Positions 1 through 11,047 of a stretch of 64,000 bases of DNA are shown here, piece after piece. This DNA comes from Siphlonurus alternatus (lineage: Eukaryota > Arthropoda > Insecta > Ephemeroptera > Siphlonuridae): NCBI GenBank assembly GCA_949825025.1, contig OX463782.1, forward strand, positions 32,335,351-32,399,350, written 5' to 3'. The notes under the pieces were generated by a model, which was not told where the DNA came from, searched no databases, and saw only the letters and a list, made by a program, of their open reading frames with translations. Position numbers and translations under genes: made by a program. Each line of letters opens with the position of its first letter. Position 1 is the stretch's first letter.

Positions 1-3000
1 GTGGTGGCTGCAAACAGCTCCTTCAGCTGCACAAAAACAACAGTGGGTTCAAAACATTAGCAGGTGTAACTTTTCTATTTAAACATTTTATTTTTCAAAG
101 GAGAATGAGATGAACCAGATGACAATCAACAAGTTTTCTGAAAAATTATTATATAACGACAGTTTGATAAAGAGAGATTGCTATTTCCTTCTGAAATGTG
201 TACCTCTTTGTAGCTGACTGGCCCCTTCCTCTCGTTTGCAACGTCGTAGTACCACTCCTTCTCCTGGTCCCTCGTCATTCCCGGCCCTGCTTCCAGCACA
301 TTGCTCTGGGACGGCACCACAGCCCTGAGAGACAAACCAGATTATATTAATTACCTGTGGCCAGAGTCTCTGTTTCAGTCCCTGTTTATTTTACATTTAC
401 AATTTTTTAACTTGTGCATTTTTTCAGTAACAATAAAACTGAGAAAAAATTAATAGGATAACAGAAAAATGATTTCTTTTTAGTTTCTAAAAATTTTAAT
501 AAAGTTTATTAATTTCCTTGACTGTAAAAATTATGCCATAAAATAATTATACACTATACCATACACCATACTGTATATATACTTTATCCTTCTGACCTTG
601 TTTATTTGGTGCCAAATATTAAATAAAATTACTAAAAATTAAATACCATTAGAACAATTTTAGTTAGAGTTGTTGTATATTATTCTGACTTTTTTTTATT
701 TTTTACTACAGTATGCATAAACTTAAATTCCAAATTCTCCAAGTTCCGATTGAGCAGCAACTAGGCAACACTTTTACCTGATTGAGTAGCAACTAGGCAA
801 CACTGTTACCTGGAGGTGTGCAGGTGAGCCAGGGTGACGAGATCCACGAGGCTATGCACCACACCAGCTTCCAGCAAGGGACGAGCGTTAAGGCGATGAC
901 GTGCCAACTGACGCAGGAATAGCACCAGGCGATCCCGCTCTGCACGCTCTATGCTCTGTGTAAAACATTGTTTACGGTAAAAAGACACAATTTAAAAAAA
1001 AATAAAAATTAGACTATGTATTGAAATTAATACTGCAGCATTTTAAATATGCAAAACCACAAGCCTGCTTAGTTTTAAAAATTGTTTAACTTTAACACAC
1101 CTAAAGAAATTAGAAATTTTTATTTATTTCTTGTTCTCCTTTCAACAACAGTATGATTGGTCTGATTACTCAGTTTACTTAAAAAAAAAAAAAAAAAAAA
1201 CTTTTATCACTCATGAGGTCATATTTTGACCTTCAGCATATAAAATTCTTTGCTTATAACATTTTTGTACACATCATTTTGAGTGTATAAAGAAAATTCA
1301 TCAGCTTCTGGATTAGTACGTTATTATTAGACTCACCTTATCTAACATAGCCACAAGGAACTTGGTGTCAGGAAAAGGTCCCAGCTCCTCAAAGTGCTGT
1401 CCGTAGACTATTGACATTGCTTGAAGGCACATCGCTCTCATGTCTGCACGAGTGGAGCTCAGGAGGAACCGGTGGTACAGCTCTGTGAAGAGCTCAGACC
1501 TGAAACACACAGCAACAAGTTCAATCGACTGAAAGAAATTTAAACAATAAAATTAATAATTTATGTACTTTTTACTAATATTATTCAAAATTAATCAACC
1601 CTCACAACATAAATTAAATAAAAAGAAGAAGAAGAAGTACAGTAAAAACTTGTAATTACGTGAAGTCAAGGGACCCAGTAAATTAAGGTTACCTTCTATT
1701 GAGTATACCTTATATCAAGTTTTTCCTATACCTGCAATACTAATTATTTTTTACGGTACCTTTACTTCGTTACTCAATATCGAGTTTTTACCTTATAACA
1801 AATTACTTAGTAACAAGTTTTTACTGTAATTGGTTTAATAGGCTTGTAGCTTCTTGTAAGCAATTGTGTTGTATAACAAGTCAGATTTTACTAAAAATTA
1901 AAATAAAGTGCTATTATGTATAATATCTATCAAGGAAAGATAATTATTGTAACAAAGAACCAATTCAATCCAAGTTCTCCACTCACGCTCTCTTGATGTC
2001 AGACCCCACGGCGGTGCCCTGGCCCAGACTGGCCTGCAGAGTTGCCTCGTGGTCCCGCTCCAGCAGCAGCCGCAGGTAGTAGTCTCCGATCCTGATCTCA
2101 TCACCCAGGCTGGCGTAGCTGACCTCGAACTCGCGGTGGTTCCACGACATGGTCACGGTCTCCGCCTCAGGGTGGGAGGCAGAGGTGGTCAGCTCAGAGT
2201 CTGCAGCGAAGTTGGCAAGCTCCTGCTGAAGAGATTCCCGCAGCTCTTCCCTCGTCTGTCAGGGCAAGTCAGAATAGCGTTAGATGGACTTTAATTAGTT
2301 CTTTTTCGATTAAGACCGCGGAATGTTGTGCGAACAACATGCGTGCCCCACTGAGAAACGGTACTTAATTGTCTGGCGTGCAGACTGGGTATTAGGAGCC
2401 CCAGAGAGCACTGTGAACAATGTTGAAAAACAAGTTCCGCCATTGGTAACCAACCAACCAACCAGTTCTTTTTCTTTACAATTTTATTACAAATGTTGAT
2501 TAATTGTTAATCAGTAGTATATGCAGTAATGAGATTATTTAGGAATAAAATTGCATCCTTAATGTTTGTATCAAGAAAAATTAAAGTGCTTTACAATCTC
2601 TACAAAATAACTACGGTATATATTTTATTATTTATTTTTATTTATTTATTTTTATTCCATCCAAATTACAAAAGAAAAATACAAGTAAAAAAGGATGCGG
2701 ATAACCAGCAAAGCACCACAGGCACTATTTCACTAATGTGGCTGATACCCTTAACTATAATTAAATATAACAGCTAAACTAGCTTGTGTCATATATACAT
2801 AAGTATTAGGAACTATTTTTTAACAAGTAATAGTTTTTTAGAGCAGAAAAAAACTGCTTGTCAGAACAATTCTTTACATTGAATGGAAGCTGATTCCATT
2901 TGCAAACAGATCTAATTACAAAACCATTTTTATATAAATTAATTCTAGCCTTTGGAGGTATAAGCAGCACTGCACCATCTTGACCTCTAATAGGACGGCC

Positions 3001-6000
3001 AGTGCCTACTATTTCTGTGATTTTTAAATCTGCCTGCCCAGTTTGACACGTTATGAACGTAACATAACACTAAACTGAAAAAAGCTACTACAGATTTTAC
3101 CCACTAGTTGATACTTACTCTGTGGTTCCAAATGAGATCTGGCTGAGCGTGGTCCGCCCAGAATCGGACATACATCAACGTCCAGTTGGCCTTCGACTTT
3201 ACGAGCTCCCTCCTCTTCCTCAGAACGATGGGGCGTGGTTGGTTGCTCTCTGCCATGTCTCCCCCACCCCCATTGCCGAGTCCCAACCTGTCTAGACCCA
3301 TCCTAACCCCCCAGTGTTGCATGGCGTGCTAGGGGCATAGTCAATGGTGTTAGCAGCATTTACTGGCAATTAACAGGTATAAAGTGATTAATTATATAAT
3401 TCTATAATTACAGGAATTATTTTTTGATCTTGTTGATATTTTGTGTTTTAGTATGTTTTATTATTATCATATATGAATGACGTGATCCATGCTGTATTTG
3501 TGCAGCCAGTGATTAAATAAACGAATTGAATTACTTTAAGTGAATGTACTGTATTTTTGTTGACATGTCTTGTTTGAAAAATCAACAAAAAAATTTAATT
3601 TTGAAATTTGACTGTACATTGTAGCTTAGCTTTAAATTGCAGTTCCTTCGTACGTAAAGAAAAAGAGAGCAAATATTTCTAACATTTTTGCCCTCTATAA
3701 GATGACAGTTGTAAGGAAGAGAAGACCTGACTCACCTCCACGTGCTTCTCGACCACCTTCAGGTTCTTCTGGAGATTTTTCTGCACGGTCAAACCAAGTT
3801 TGACGACCCCGGTTGGCTTCATCGACTCAATATCATCGTTGACGAGTTTCAAGTTGTCTCTCGTGTTGATGAGGTCCTCACTGTTCTCCACCGCCTTCTC
3901 GTCAGAGTCCAGGAGGGTCAGGAGGCCACTGGGCTACAAGCAAAATTGTATTACGAATGAGTTTTAAAATATTAAAATAATAATGGAGAAACAATGTTTG
4001 TTTACTGTAATTAAATTTATAAACAATTTCTATCAGACTATAAGAAAACGCCCTGAAAGTTTTGGAAAAAAATAAGTATTGTATTCTAAGCTCAGAGACC
4101 AATTTTTAATAAGTGGCATTATCTTTAAAGGAGGGGAACCGCTTCAGCTTTTATATTTTTAATGTTTTATAAATAATATCAAACTTACTTTTGCACCAAA
4201 AAAAAAGTCACCACCCTCCGCCTTCCACCAGTTCAGCAGTTGAAATTCAAAAAGCGCGCCAAAGAAAATTGGGGCTTATGACGTCAAGATCAACGATTGG
4301 TTGCGTTTGACCAATCATGGCGCTTGACGTCATAAGCCCCAATTTTCTTTGGCGCGCTTTTTGAATGTCAACTGCTGCACTGGTGGAAGGCGGAGGGTGG
4401 TGACTTTTTTTTTGGTGCACAAGTAAGTTTGACATTATTTATAAAACATTAAAAATATAAAAGCTGAAGCGGTTCCCCTCCTTTAAATACAGTGTATTAC
4501 AAAAAAAAAAAAAAAAAAAAAAAAGTCAAGTCAAGAATCAAGAATGGACAACATACATGAAACAATTTTATTGCAGAAATGAATAGAGGGTACCAAATTA
4601 TGCTACTCTGATTTTTTTCAGATTTTTTTGAGACCCAGAACTATTTTTAAATAATTATTGAAAGTGCGGCCACGCCCCCTGGAGGCGTCAATAGGCGTCC
4701 AGTCTCTATCCTTTTTATTAAGGCATCAGGGGTGCCAACTGAAATTACAGGACTTTCAATAATTGTTTAAAAATAGTTCCGGGTCTCAAAAAAATCTGAA
4801 AAAATTCAGAGTAGCATAATTTGGTACCCTCTATTCATTTCTGCAATAAATTTTTTTCATGTATGTTGTCCATTAACAGACAGAACCTATAAAAAAAAGT
4901 AAAGGTGATAATTTTGATTTTTATGGTTCCTGTCTATATTTTTTTAATTAAATTATATATAATTTTTTTTATAATTATATACTGTATTAAAGAATACATA
5001 ATACCTAAAATTGAGAAAAAAAAAGGAGATCATGAAGAAATGTTTCAATAATGATTAGCAAAATGACAAATCCAAACAGTCTCTCCGTGATCTTACCAGT
5101 ATCCTCTTGAGCAGATTATCAGCGTCAGGGTTACTGACACACCACAGGGCCACTAGGTGTCGGGACAGCTGTCTGAGGGCCAGGGTTCGTGGCTCAGGTC
5201 CTCGTAGGTAGAGAGCACTCTGCAGGTGTCTGGGCAGCGCACCTTCAGAGAGTGCCAGCCTCTGCATCTTGGAGCCAACCTCCTCCGAACCTTCCTCGAT
5301 CAGAGCCTTCATGCAGAGGCCTGCACCTCGCACGATGGCCAGGCAAGGGTGCTGTGAGCAACAATGTGGTGAATGGTGAGGTGAAATAGAATACTACTGT
5401 AGTATTATTATGTCATCATATTTTGAACATTTACAGTACCATTGTTAAACTAAACTAACAAACACCTTTTTTTTTTTCTAATTACTATAGTGTAGTATTA
5501 AGAGCAGTGGGAAGTTATTTGAAGTTAGGAAATTAAGATTTGAATTATCTTTAATATGGATATCTTATTGAAAGCACCTTATGGTTTAAAAATCAAAATC
5601 TGCTGTTTTTTAATTTAAATTTTATTTTAACTTTAGCACATCACAATTTCAGGAAAATTTGAGCAGCTAATTTACCTGAAAGAGTTTGTACAAGCACCTT
5701 CCCCGGTCAGCCAGGGCTCCCAACAGCTGATCAAAGTGAGCTCCGTTTGTAGTTTCTGAGTATGGCACACAGAGGGCGAAGGTGAGGACGTCCAGCATGG
5801 CGGTCACCACCAGAGCTCCCGTTCCTCGCATCTGTAACATGAAACTGCTGTAGAAATATCCCTGTTCTATCTAGCTTGAATAATCCAGTAAAAATTGCAG
5901 CCTACTCTTCTTTCAAACACAACATTATTTTTTAATTAAAGAATAAAAGAGAATACTTACCACATGCCCCGCCCACATGTCCAGTAGACTAGCGAGAAAC

Positions 6001-8057
6001 TTTGGGCTGGAGAGCAGCGAGGCCTTGTTGAGCTGCTCCTGCCGCAGGTCCCAGGCTTGGTGCAGCGGCACCATCAGCGCACACACCAGCTCGAGGGCCA
6101 GCTGAGCCACAGCCTCGTCGTTGCGGCGCAGTGACTTCACCACTCTCATGCCGATGTTCTCTCGTAACCTGCAAGACAGAGTGCCGTCAATATTCTCAGA
6201 TTTGTCACAGAGGCTTATTCTGGTTAGTCGAGTGTCTAAGAATCAAACAGAATTCATATATTGTTGAAATAAAAGTTAGTAGCTTATCTGGCTTTACCGC
6301 CTATTAATAATTTATCTCACTTATATTCATTTTAATTTAATAAAAAAAAAGGTAATAAAAGTAAAACAAAATAAGGTTACAAAAATTAACATCACCTATT
6401 CAATGAGATCAAAACTTACCCAGGTAAGGTAGTGAAGGAACAGAATCCCACTCTACAAGCCAATAGGCGACGTAAAGCATGGAACTGTGCTTCTAGTTCT
6501 GACAATGGCAATGTTGCCAAATCTCCCTCCTTTAACATCAAAGTCTCCAAAGATCCGGTCACTCTCTTATCTTTGTTCTCTCCAAATAATCCCTGCATCA
6601 ACAAAATAAGCGGTGAATACACTTGTATTCCAGCAATAACAAATGGATTGATACTTTGCAATTCTTGTGGCTAAGCAATATAATACTTTCAAGTATCACA
6701 ATTATTATCATAGATTAAACCAAGAAGTTTGTTGATAACACCTGTTTCCTTAAAGTCTGTTTTGATAATTAAATAGTTGCAAACTTATCTATCACAGCAT
6801 TTTTATTAAATACAAATAATTTTGGAGCTTAATAAAGAAAATTTAGCTAAAAATCCACTCATATGATGTCTTAAACAGACTTGACTTAAATATGATAATA
6901 CTGACAGCAGGAACGGTGATATGCAGAAGTCCGCTGTAAGGCACGTTGGCGTTGAATCTCTCGAGGATCTCGGTGTACGGTCTGTCTGGTAGGGGAGTCT
7001 GGACCAGCCGCAGGACTTGGTTCTCAATCTCCTCGTCCACCGTGGCCCACAGTGGCAGCAGGCGCAGGCCTCGAGCTGTGCCCTGGGTTGAAACATGGGC
7101 ACTTCTGTTGCCAGCCGCTCGGATTGTGTCCAACAGGGAGGCAAGCACAGAGTCTCTGAAAGAAACGTGAAATTAATATTATATAGATTTTAAGTTTAAA
7201 TTTCATTAAATATATAATTTAATACTTTTTAACATAAGATTTAATACAGATATTGTATTAAAATATAACATGAAGACTTAAAAAGATATTAAAGTAAATT
7301 GTTGCTATTACAGATTCAGCACTTACTAATTACTACAGTATGTTCATTCCAAAAGTTAGCCATAATAAAGAGAAAGGAAGAAAAGAAAAAGAGGGAGGAA
7401 GAAAAAAAAAAAAGAAAGAATGCATAGTATGACCCACATGATTATGTACAGCCATAATTTTCTTTTTATAATAACTTCAATGCTTGCTAAATAACTCATT
7501 CTTATCTTAAAGTTAAGATTAAGGGCTTTGGAATTAGGTCAACCATACATTGTGAATTCTTCAATACAGTACAGTATGTTGATACAAAAACTAATATTTC
7601 TTTAACATAATACCCTGGTAGAACAGGAAAGTCCTTTTACTATATACAAACCAGCAAATGGTGTGGTAAAAAAATAGCCCAGACAACATGCCTTGGATCA
7701 TTTCCATCTGAATTTATTAAAATATTATGATTCAACTCCTACAGTAGAAAATACAGTAGTTCTTAAATTGATATTTTCTCCAGAAGTAGCCAAAAATGTA
7801 AGATTTCTGGCTTGTCTGTAGATATTTTAGGCTTAAAAACTTAAATATTTTAAATCATACTAAAATCTGATTCTGTCTTTTATTTTTAATTGAGGGCAGA
7901 GAAAGTAAATTATACTGTAGCATTATTTTGAGTTATTTTGTAATATTTTGAATGTTTGTCGTTGATTGTATTACTAACCCCCTTTTTTTAACACTATTTT
8001 TAATTTATTAAATGTTTAGTATGTAGTCACAATGTATCAACTGATATTTAATGTGAA

Positions 8058-8108
<51 letters not shown>

Positions 8109-10545
8109 ATTCCTCACCTTTCATGGCAAGAATAATGCTTGGACTGTCCAGAGTCGAGCTGCACACTGAAGCTCTGAGCAGAGTCCCGTGGTCTGACAAG
8201 ACAGAAGATGCTGTCCAGAGGTGCGATGCTGCACACCTACAGTCAGATCGTTAGAGAGGGCCAGGTAATCAGACATGTCAACATTTACCTGGTAGGTCTG
8301 GGGGTCTCGGTCTATGAGGCAGGTCTCCGAGAGACACAGCTCTCTCCTCACTGGCTCAGAGTGGCGGGGAGACGTCTTCAGTACCGTGAACTCAGCAATG
8401 GGAGTCAGGCTTTCATCTCCGCTGAATAAATAATATAGTTTCTTTAGTATCAGCATTTGGAAACGGAAAATACACTTTATAAATTAAAAGTAATAGGATA
8501 GAATTTTTAGTTAAATAAACTTCAATTTTGCTTACATAATTTATGATTGTATTATTATTATTATAAATAAATGTAATAAGTAAATAAACTTAGCAAATGG
8601 TAAGCAGCTCCTTTCTATCATACCATTAGCTTGTATTAGCACAACAATACTTCAATTTGTTTGCTTTTCTCCTTGATGCAATAAGTTGTTTTTTTAAAAA
8701 AAAGAAAAAAAAGGAATTACTGACATACATTAAGAGTAATTGATGGGTATTCCAGAAACAAACTTTAATAATATGATGATAAGATTACTGCTATATCACT
8801 TGTTTGACTCGAGCTTATTGCCATAAAAATTGCAAATATTACTTTGAAACATTATCTTACCTATATTTTCCTAATCTAAAACCATTCCAATCATCCCAAG
8901 GAATAGAATCTGATTTTGCAGCATTATTAAATATTAGATTCAATCCAAGACTTTGGTTGGCAGATCTTTGCATTTTCTGTTTAATTTCATTCCAGTCAGA
9001 ACTCAGGAACAAATGCTGGAAATAAATCAAGGATTTAATGACAGTAAATTTTTACTATGATAAATACGTAGTAATACACTTTTTTTTTTGTGTGTGTACT
9101 AAAAGCTAGTATGTACAAGTTGTTTCAAATACCCTCCTTATTTTATTTATCAGCCTAAATAAAAAGTTTTATCTTACTTGCAGGCAATACAAAATTTGAA
9201 GATCAATATTTGCCTCAGGCATATGCACTGTAATCTATTTTTTTTTTTTGTGTGTGTGTGTTTCTTTTTAAATGTGTGGCAATCTCAACATCTAAGTCAG
9301 AATTCTTACAGCTAGGACACACCAGTGGTGTATACAAATCAAGGGAGAGAGGGGAGAAGTTAACGGTGTTCACCCCTCCCCAAGAACGGGAAATATACAT
9401 TGACAGTAGCTGGGTTCTATCTTCCTCCACCATTTCTAATCCCCTCTCTTAACGGTGAAAAACCACAATCCCCTATGATTTTTTTTTTTCCCTCTAGGTC
9501 ACACAGACATACTGTACAAGAAATAATATTTATTGTAGCGCAGCAAAACTCAATTCAATCACGACTTGACTTCTAAATATTTGACGCTTCTGCTTTGAAC
9601 ATTGAAAGCTTCAAGTTAGCATACCCCAAAGAATACAGTAATTGAAGTATAATTCCAATTACATTTTATCAATGGGTCTGAAAAGGTTAGAAAGTTGCTC
9701 ACCATTCTACCAGTGTTCTTCATGACAAGTGCCCACGCCTCGGTTGCTCCATGAGTTCCTGGACATCCCGTCACCTTTCTCATGCCAGCGACATCCTTGT
9801 AGTGGTATGAGGCCAGCAAGACGTTTGTCGTGGCATCTCGCTGTTCTAGCGACGCTGGTGCCACCTGGAGAGTCACTGGCAAACTAATGCTTGACCAGTG
9901 AACCTTTGATGCAGAATAGCTCTGTAAGAATTAGATGGGAGTTATTAAAATGTTACAGTGACTGTTTTGTAAATAAACTTACTGCAGACGGATCTCGCTG
10001 TTTCTCAGCTCCCCAAAACTTATGACGATGAGCAAGCAAATCTGTGAGAAGATCAGCTCGGTACTCACTACTGAAACGCATTGAGTCCTTTTTGCTCTTT
10101 TCACTTCTTGCTGAGATTGAAAATTCTCCTGCCAGTCCTGCCGTGTTTCCCTGTAATTCAAATAAAAATGGTTTATCATGAGTAGAAACATTTCAGTTTC
10201 ATAGTATAGTTCACTATAACAACAAACCTGATTGGGGCTTGAGCCGGGACCTGGCAAAGCAGTTACAAAATCGGAATATGGCCATCGATTTGTAATTTCT
10301 AAAGTAGTTGGGTTATAAGTAGTGACACCTGTAGTACCCACGGAAAATATACGTTTATATCTGCAACAACAAATTTATGTCAATATTTCACCTTCAAATA
10401 ATTAAGAAACACAAAGGAAATGTAATACATTTTATTTATGTATGGATCGAATGATTGACATTATGAACACTTACTTTCCTCGCCAAGGGGAATGTTTAGT
10501 GACCAAAAAACAGGACACATCTTCATTATCTTTTACAGGCATCAT
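1..10545 (-). CDS. Rme-8: Rme-8 / DNAJC13 homologue, N-terminal half (partial at left edge)
   Basis: Endosomal DnaJ co-chaperone that in the known family works with Hsc70 on early endosomes in sorting and clathrin dynamics. I built 19 minus-strand exons whose phases all join: 10475-10545, 10228-10360, 9983-10150, 9703-9921, 8861-9015, 8289-8421, 8118-8236, 6906-7155, 6420-6592, 5961-6168, 5676-5831, 5097-5351, 3736-3933, 3119-3328, 1987-2255, 1337-1499, 810-955, 204-324, 1-26. They give about 1057 codons, near half of the roughly 2240-residue human protein. Recognised stretches are the N-terminal lipid-binding-like part ([10 protein letters not shown]), [54 protein letters not shown], and at the left edge the GYF-like segment [20 protein letters not shown]. 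The J domain lies outside the window. The start is the second of two adjacent ATGs, aligning with the family N-terminus; a splice acceptor just upstream suggests a 5' UTR intron. The donor at 6905 is a less usual GTCAGT. No frameshift or stop was seen. Confidence 0.96.
2620..3065 (-). mobile_element. 3' end of a LINE (reverse transcriptase C-terminus plus 3' UTR)
   Basis: Inside a Rme-8 intron. On the minus strand an open frame of about 85 codons (3065 down to the TAA at 2806-2808) contains [23 protein letters not shown] and [10 protein letters not shown], the pattern seen at the C-terminal end of many arthropod LINE ORF2 proteins (hydrophobic, Trp, Asn, Leu-Pro). An in-frame stop at about 3067 marks 5' truncation or decay. 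The following 3' UTR ends in repeated AAAT (about 2625-2660), a plausible LINE tail. The clade (CR1, Jockey or other) cannot be decided by eye. Confidence 0.6.
3417..3533 (+). repeat. Dispersed repeat tail, copy 1 (partner at 18930-19071)
   Basis: Starts with TTTTTTGATCTTGTTGAT and ends with TGATTAAATAAACGAATTGA. The same start and end, in the same orientation, occur at 18930-19071. The AATAAA-bearing end looks like the 3' end of a retroelement, but no coding part is attached. Confidence 0.6.
4129..4482. repeat. TTAA-flanked foldback element in a Rme-8 intron
   Basis: A nearly perfect inverted repeat of about 350 bp with arms AGGAGGGGAACCGC and GCGGTTCCCCTCCT, flanked by TTAA at 4125-4128 and 4483-4486. 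The arms meet around 4300 with a short loop. Near the centre each arm holds TGACGTCA, and the loop holds ATTGG and CCAAT. The structure fits a non-autonomous DNA transposon (MITE) using TTAA targets, as piggyBac-type elements do; that class is inferred. Confidence 0.8.
4543..4874. repeat. Foldback element, AATGGACAAC family, copy 1
   Basis: An inverted repeat with ends AATGGACAACATACATGA and a matching reverse complement, in a Rme-8 intron. Arms run through TTTTATTGCAGAAATGAATA and CAATAATTATT-like segments to a GC-rich centre. A second copy of the same 332-bp length lies at 31528-31859. The arms resemble the larger TGACGTCA foldback family (see 20912-21232), but the centre has no TGACGTCA. 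Confidence 0.8.
7156..8053. other. Rme-8 intron without recognisable features
   Basis: AT-rich intron sequence with short A- and purine-rich runs (about 7369-7415). I see no exon, RNA gene or element in it. Confidence 0.6.
8054..8110. repeat. (AAAT)n microsatellite
   Basis: About 14 uninterrupted tetranucleotide units. On the coding (minus) strand the repeat begins only about 7 bases after the exon ending at 8118, immediately beyond the GTGAGG donor. Confidence 0.95.
9016..9702. other. Rme-8 intron without recognisable features
   Basis: Contains T- and TG-rich tracts (9079-9096, 9239-9260, 9480-9491) and a moderately GC-rich stretch at 9330-9450. No coding match or inverted repeat was recognised. 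Confidence 0.5.
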
Positions 10546-11047
10546 CTTAATGCGACCTAAAAGAATAAACATTATAAATTATACAGTACTTCGTAGTACC
10601 GAAAAGAGTAAACTGTCAAAATCATGTGGGTAGTAAAAACATTGACTTGGCAACAACAGGAAAATGACACCGTCTCAGCAACCTGTCAGAGGAACTTTCG
10701 ACAATAATTTCAAGTCACGAGTGTTTCAAAAGAAAGTCAAATAGGTACATAAATAATACTAGTTTCATATTTACCATGTAAATTGCTTTTGTGTTAAAGT
10801 TTATGGAAAATCCAAGGCAAAATTAAACCGGAGAACTACAATTTTGCCAAGCATCTGTCATCCGTGGTGGGAGTATCCTATCGACAGTCATCTGTTTTAC
10901 GATCATCTGACTGGAAAAAAAAAGATAAAAGAAAACAAATCGCCATTAAATGTCGTAGTATTTTTCTACTGACATACAAAGTGAAAATTAATTGTTTGCA
11001 GTGCTAAAATGATAATTAAAATATTAAATTAGTAATAAAGATCAGTT
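10546..11047. promoter_or_regulatory. Shared head-to-head promoter interval (Rme-8 / CUB-LDLa gene)
   Basis: About 500 bp separate the divergent start codons of Rme-8 (minus) and the CUB/LDLa gene (plus). No convincing TATA box is visible. A CAG-like acceptor just upstream of the Rme-8 ATG means its transcription start lies somewhere in this interval or beyond it. A bidirectional promoter is inferred from position only. Confidence 0.45.

Noticed and set aside
4247..4435. A 62-codon frame within the Rme-8 intron
   Set aside because: It runs through the palindromic foldback; both strands read open because of the symmetry.
4129..4482. microRNA precursor or siRNA hairpin gene
   Set aside because: The arms are far longer and more perfect than a microRNA hairpin and end in TTAA target sites, so a transposon foldback explains them. 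Small RNAs from it remain possible but unsupported.
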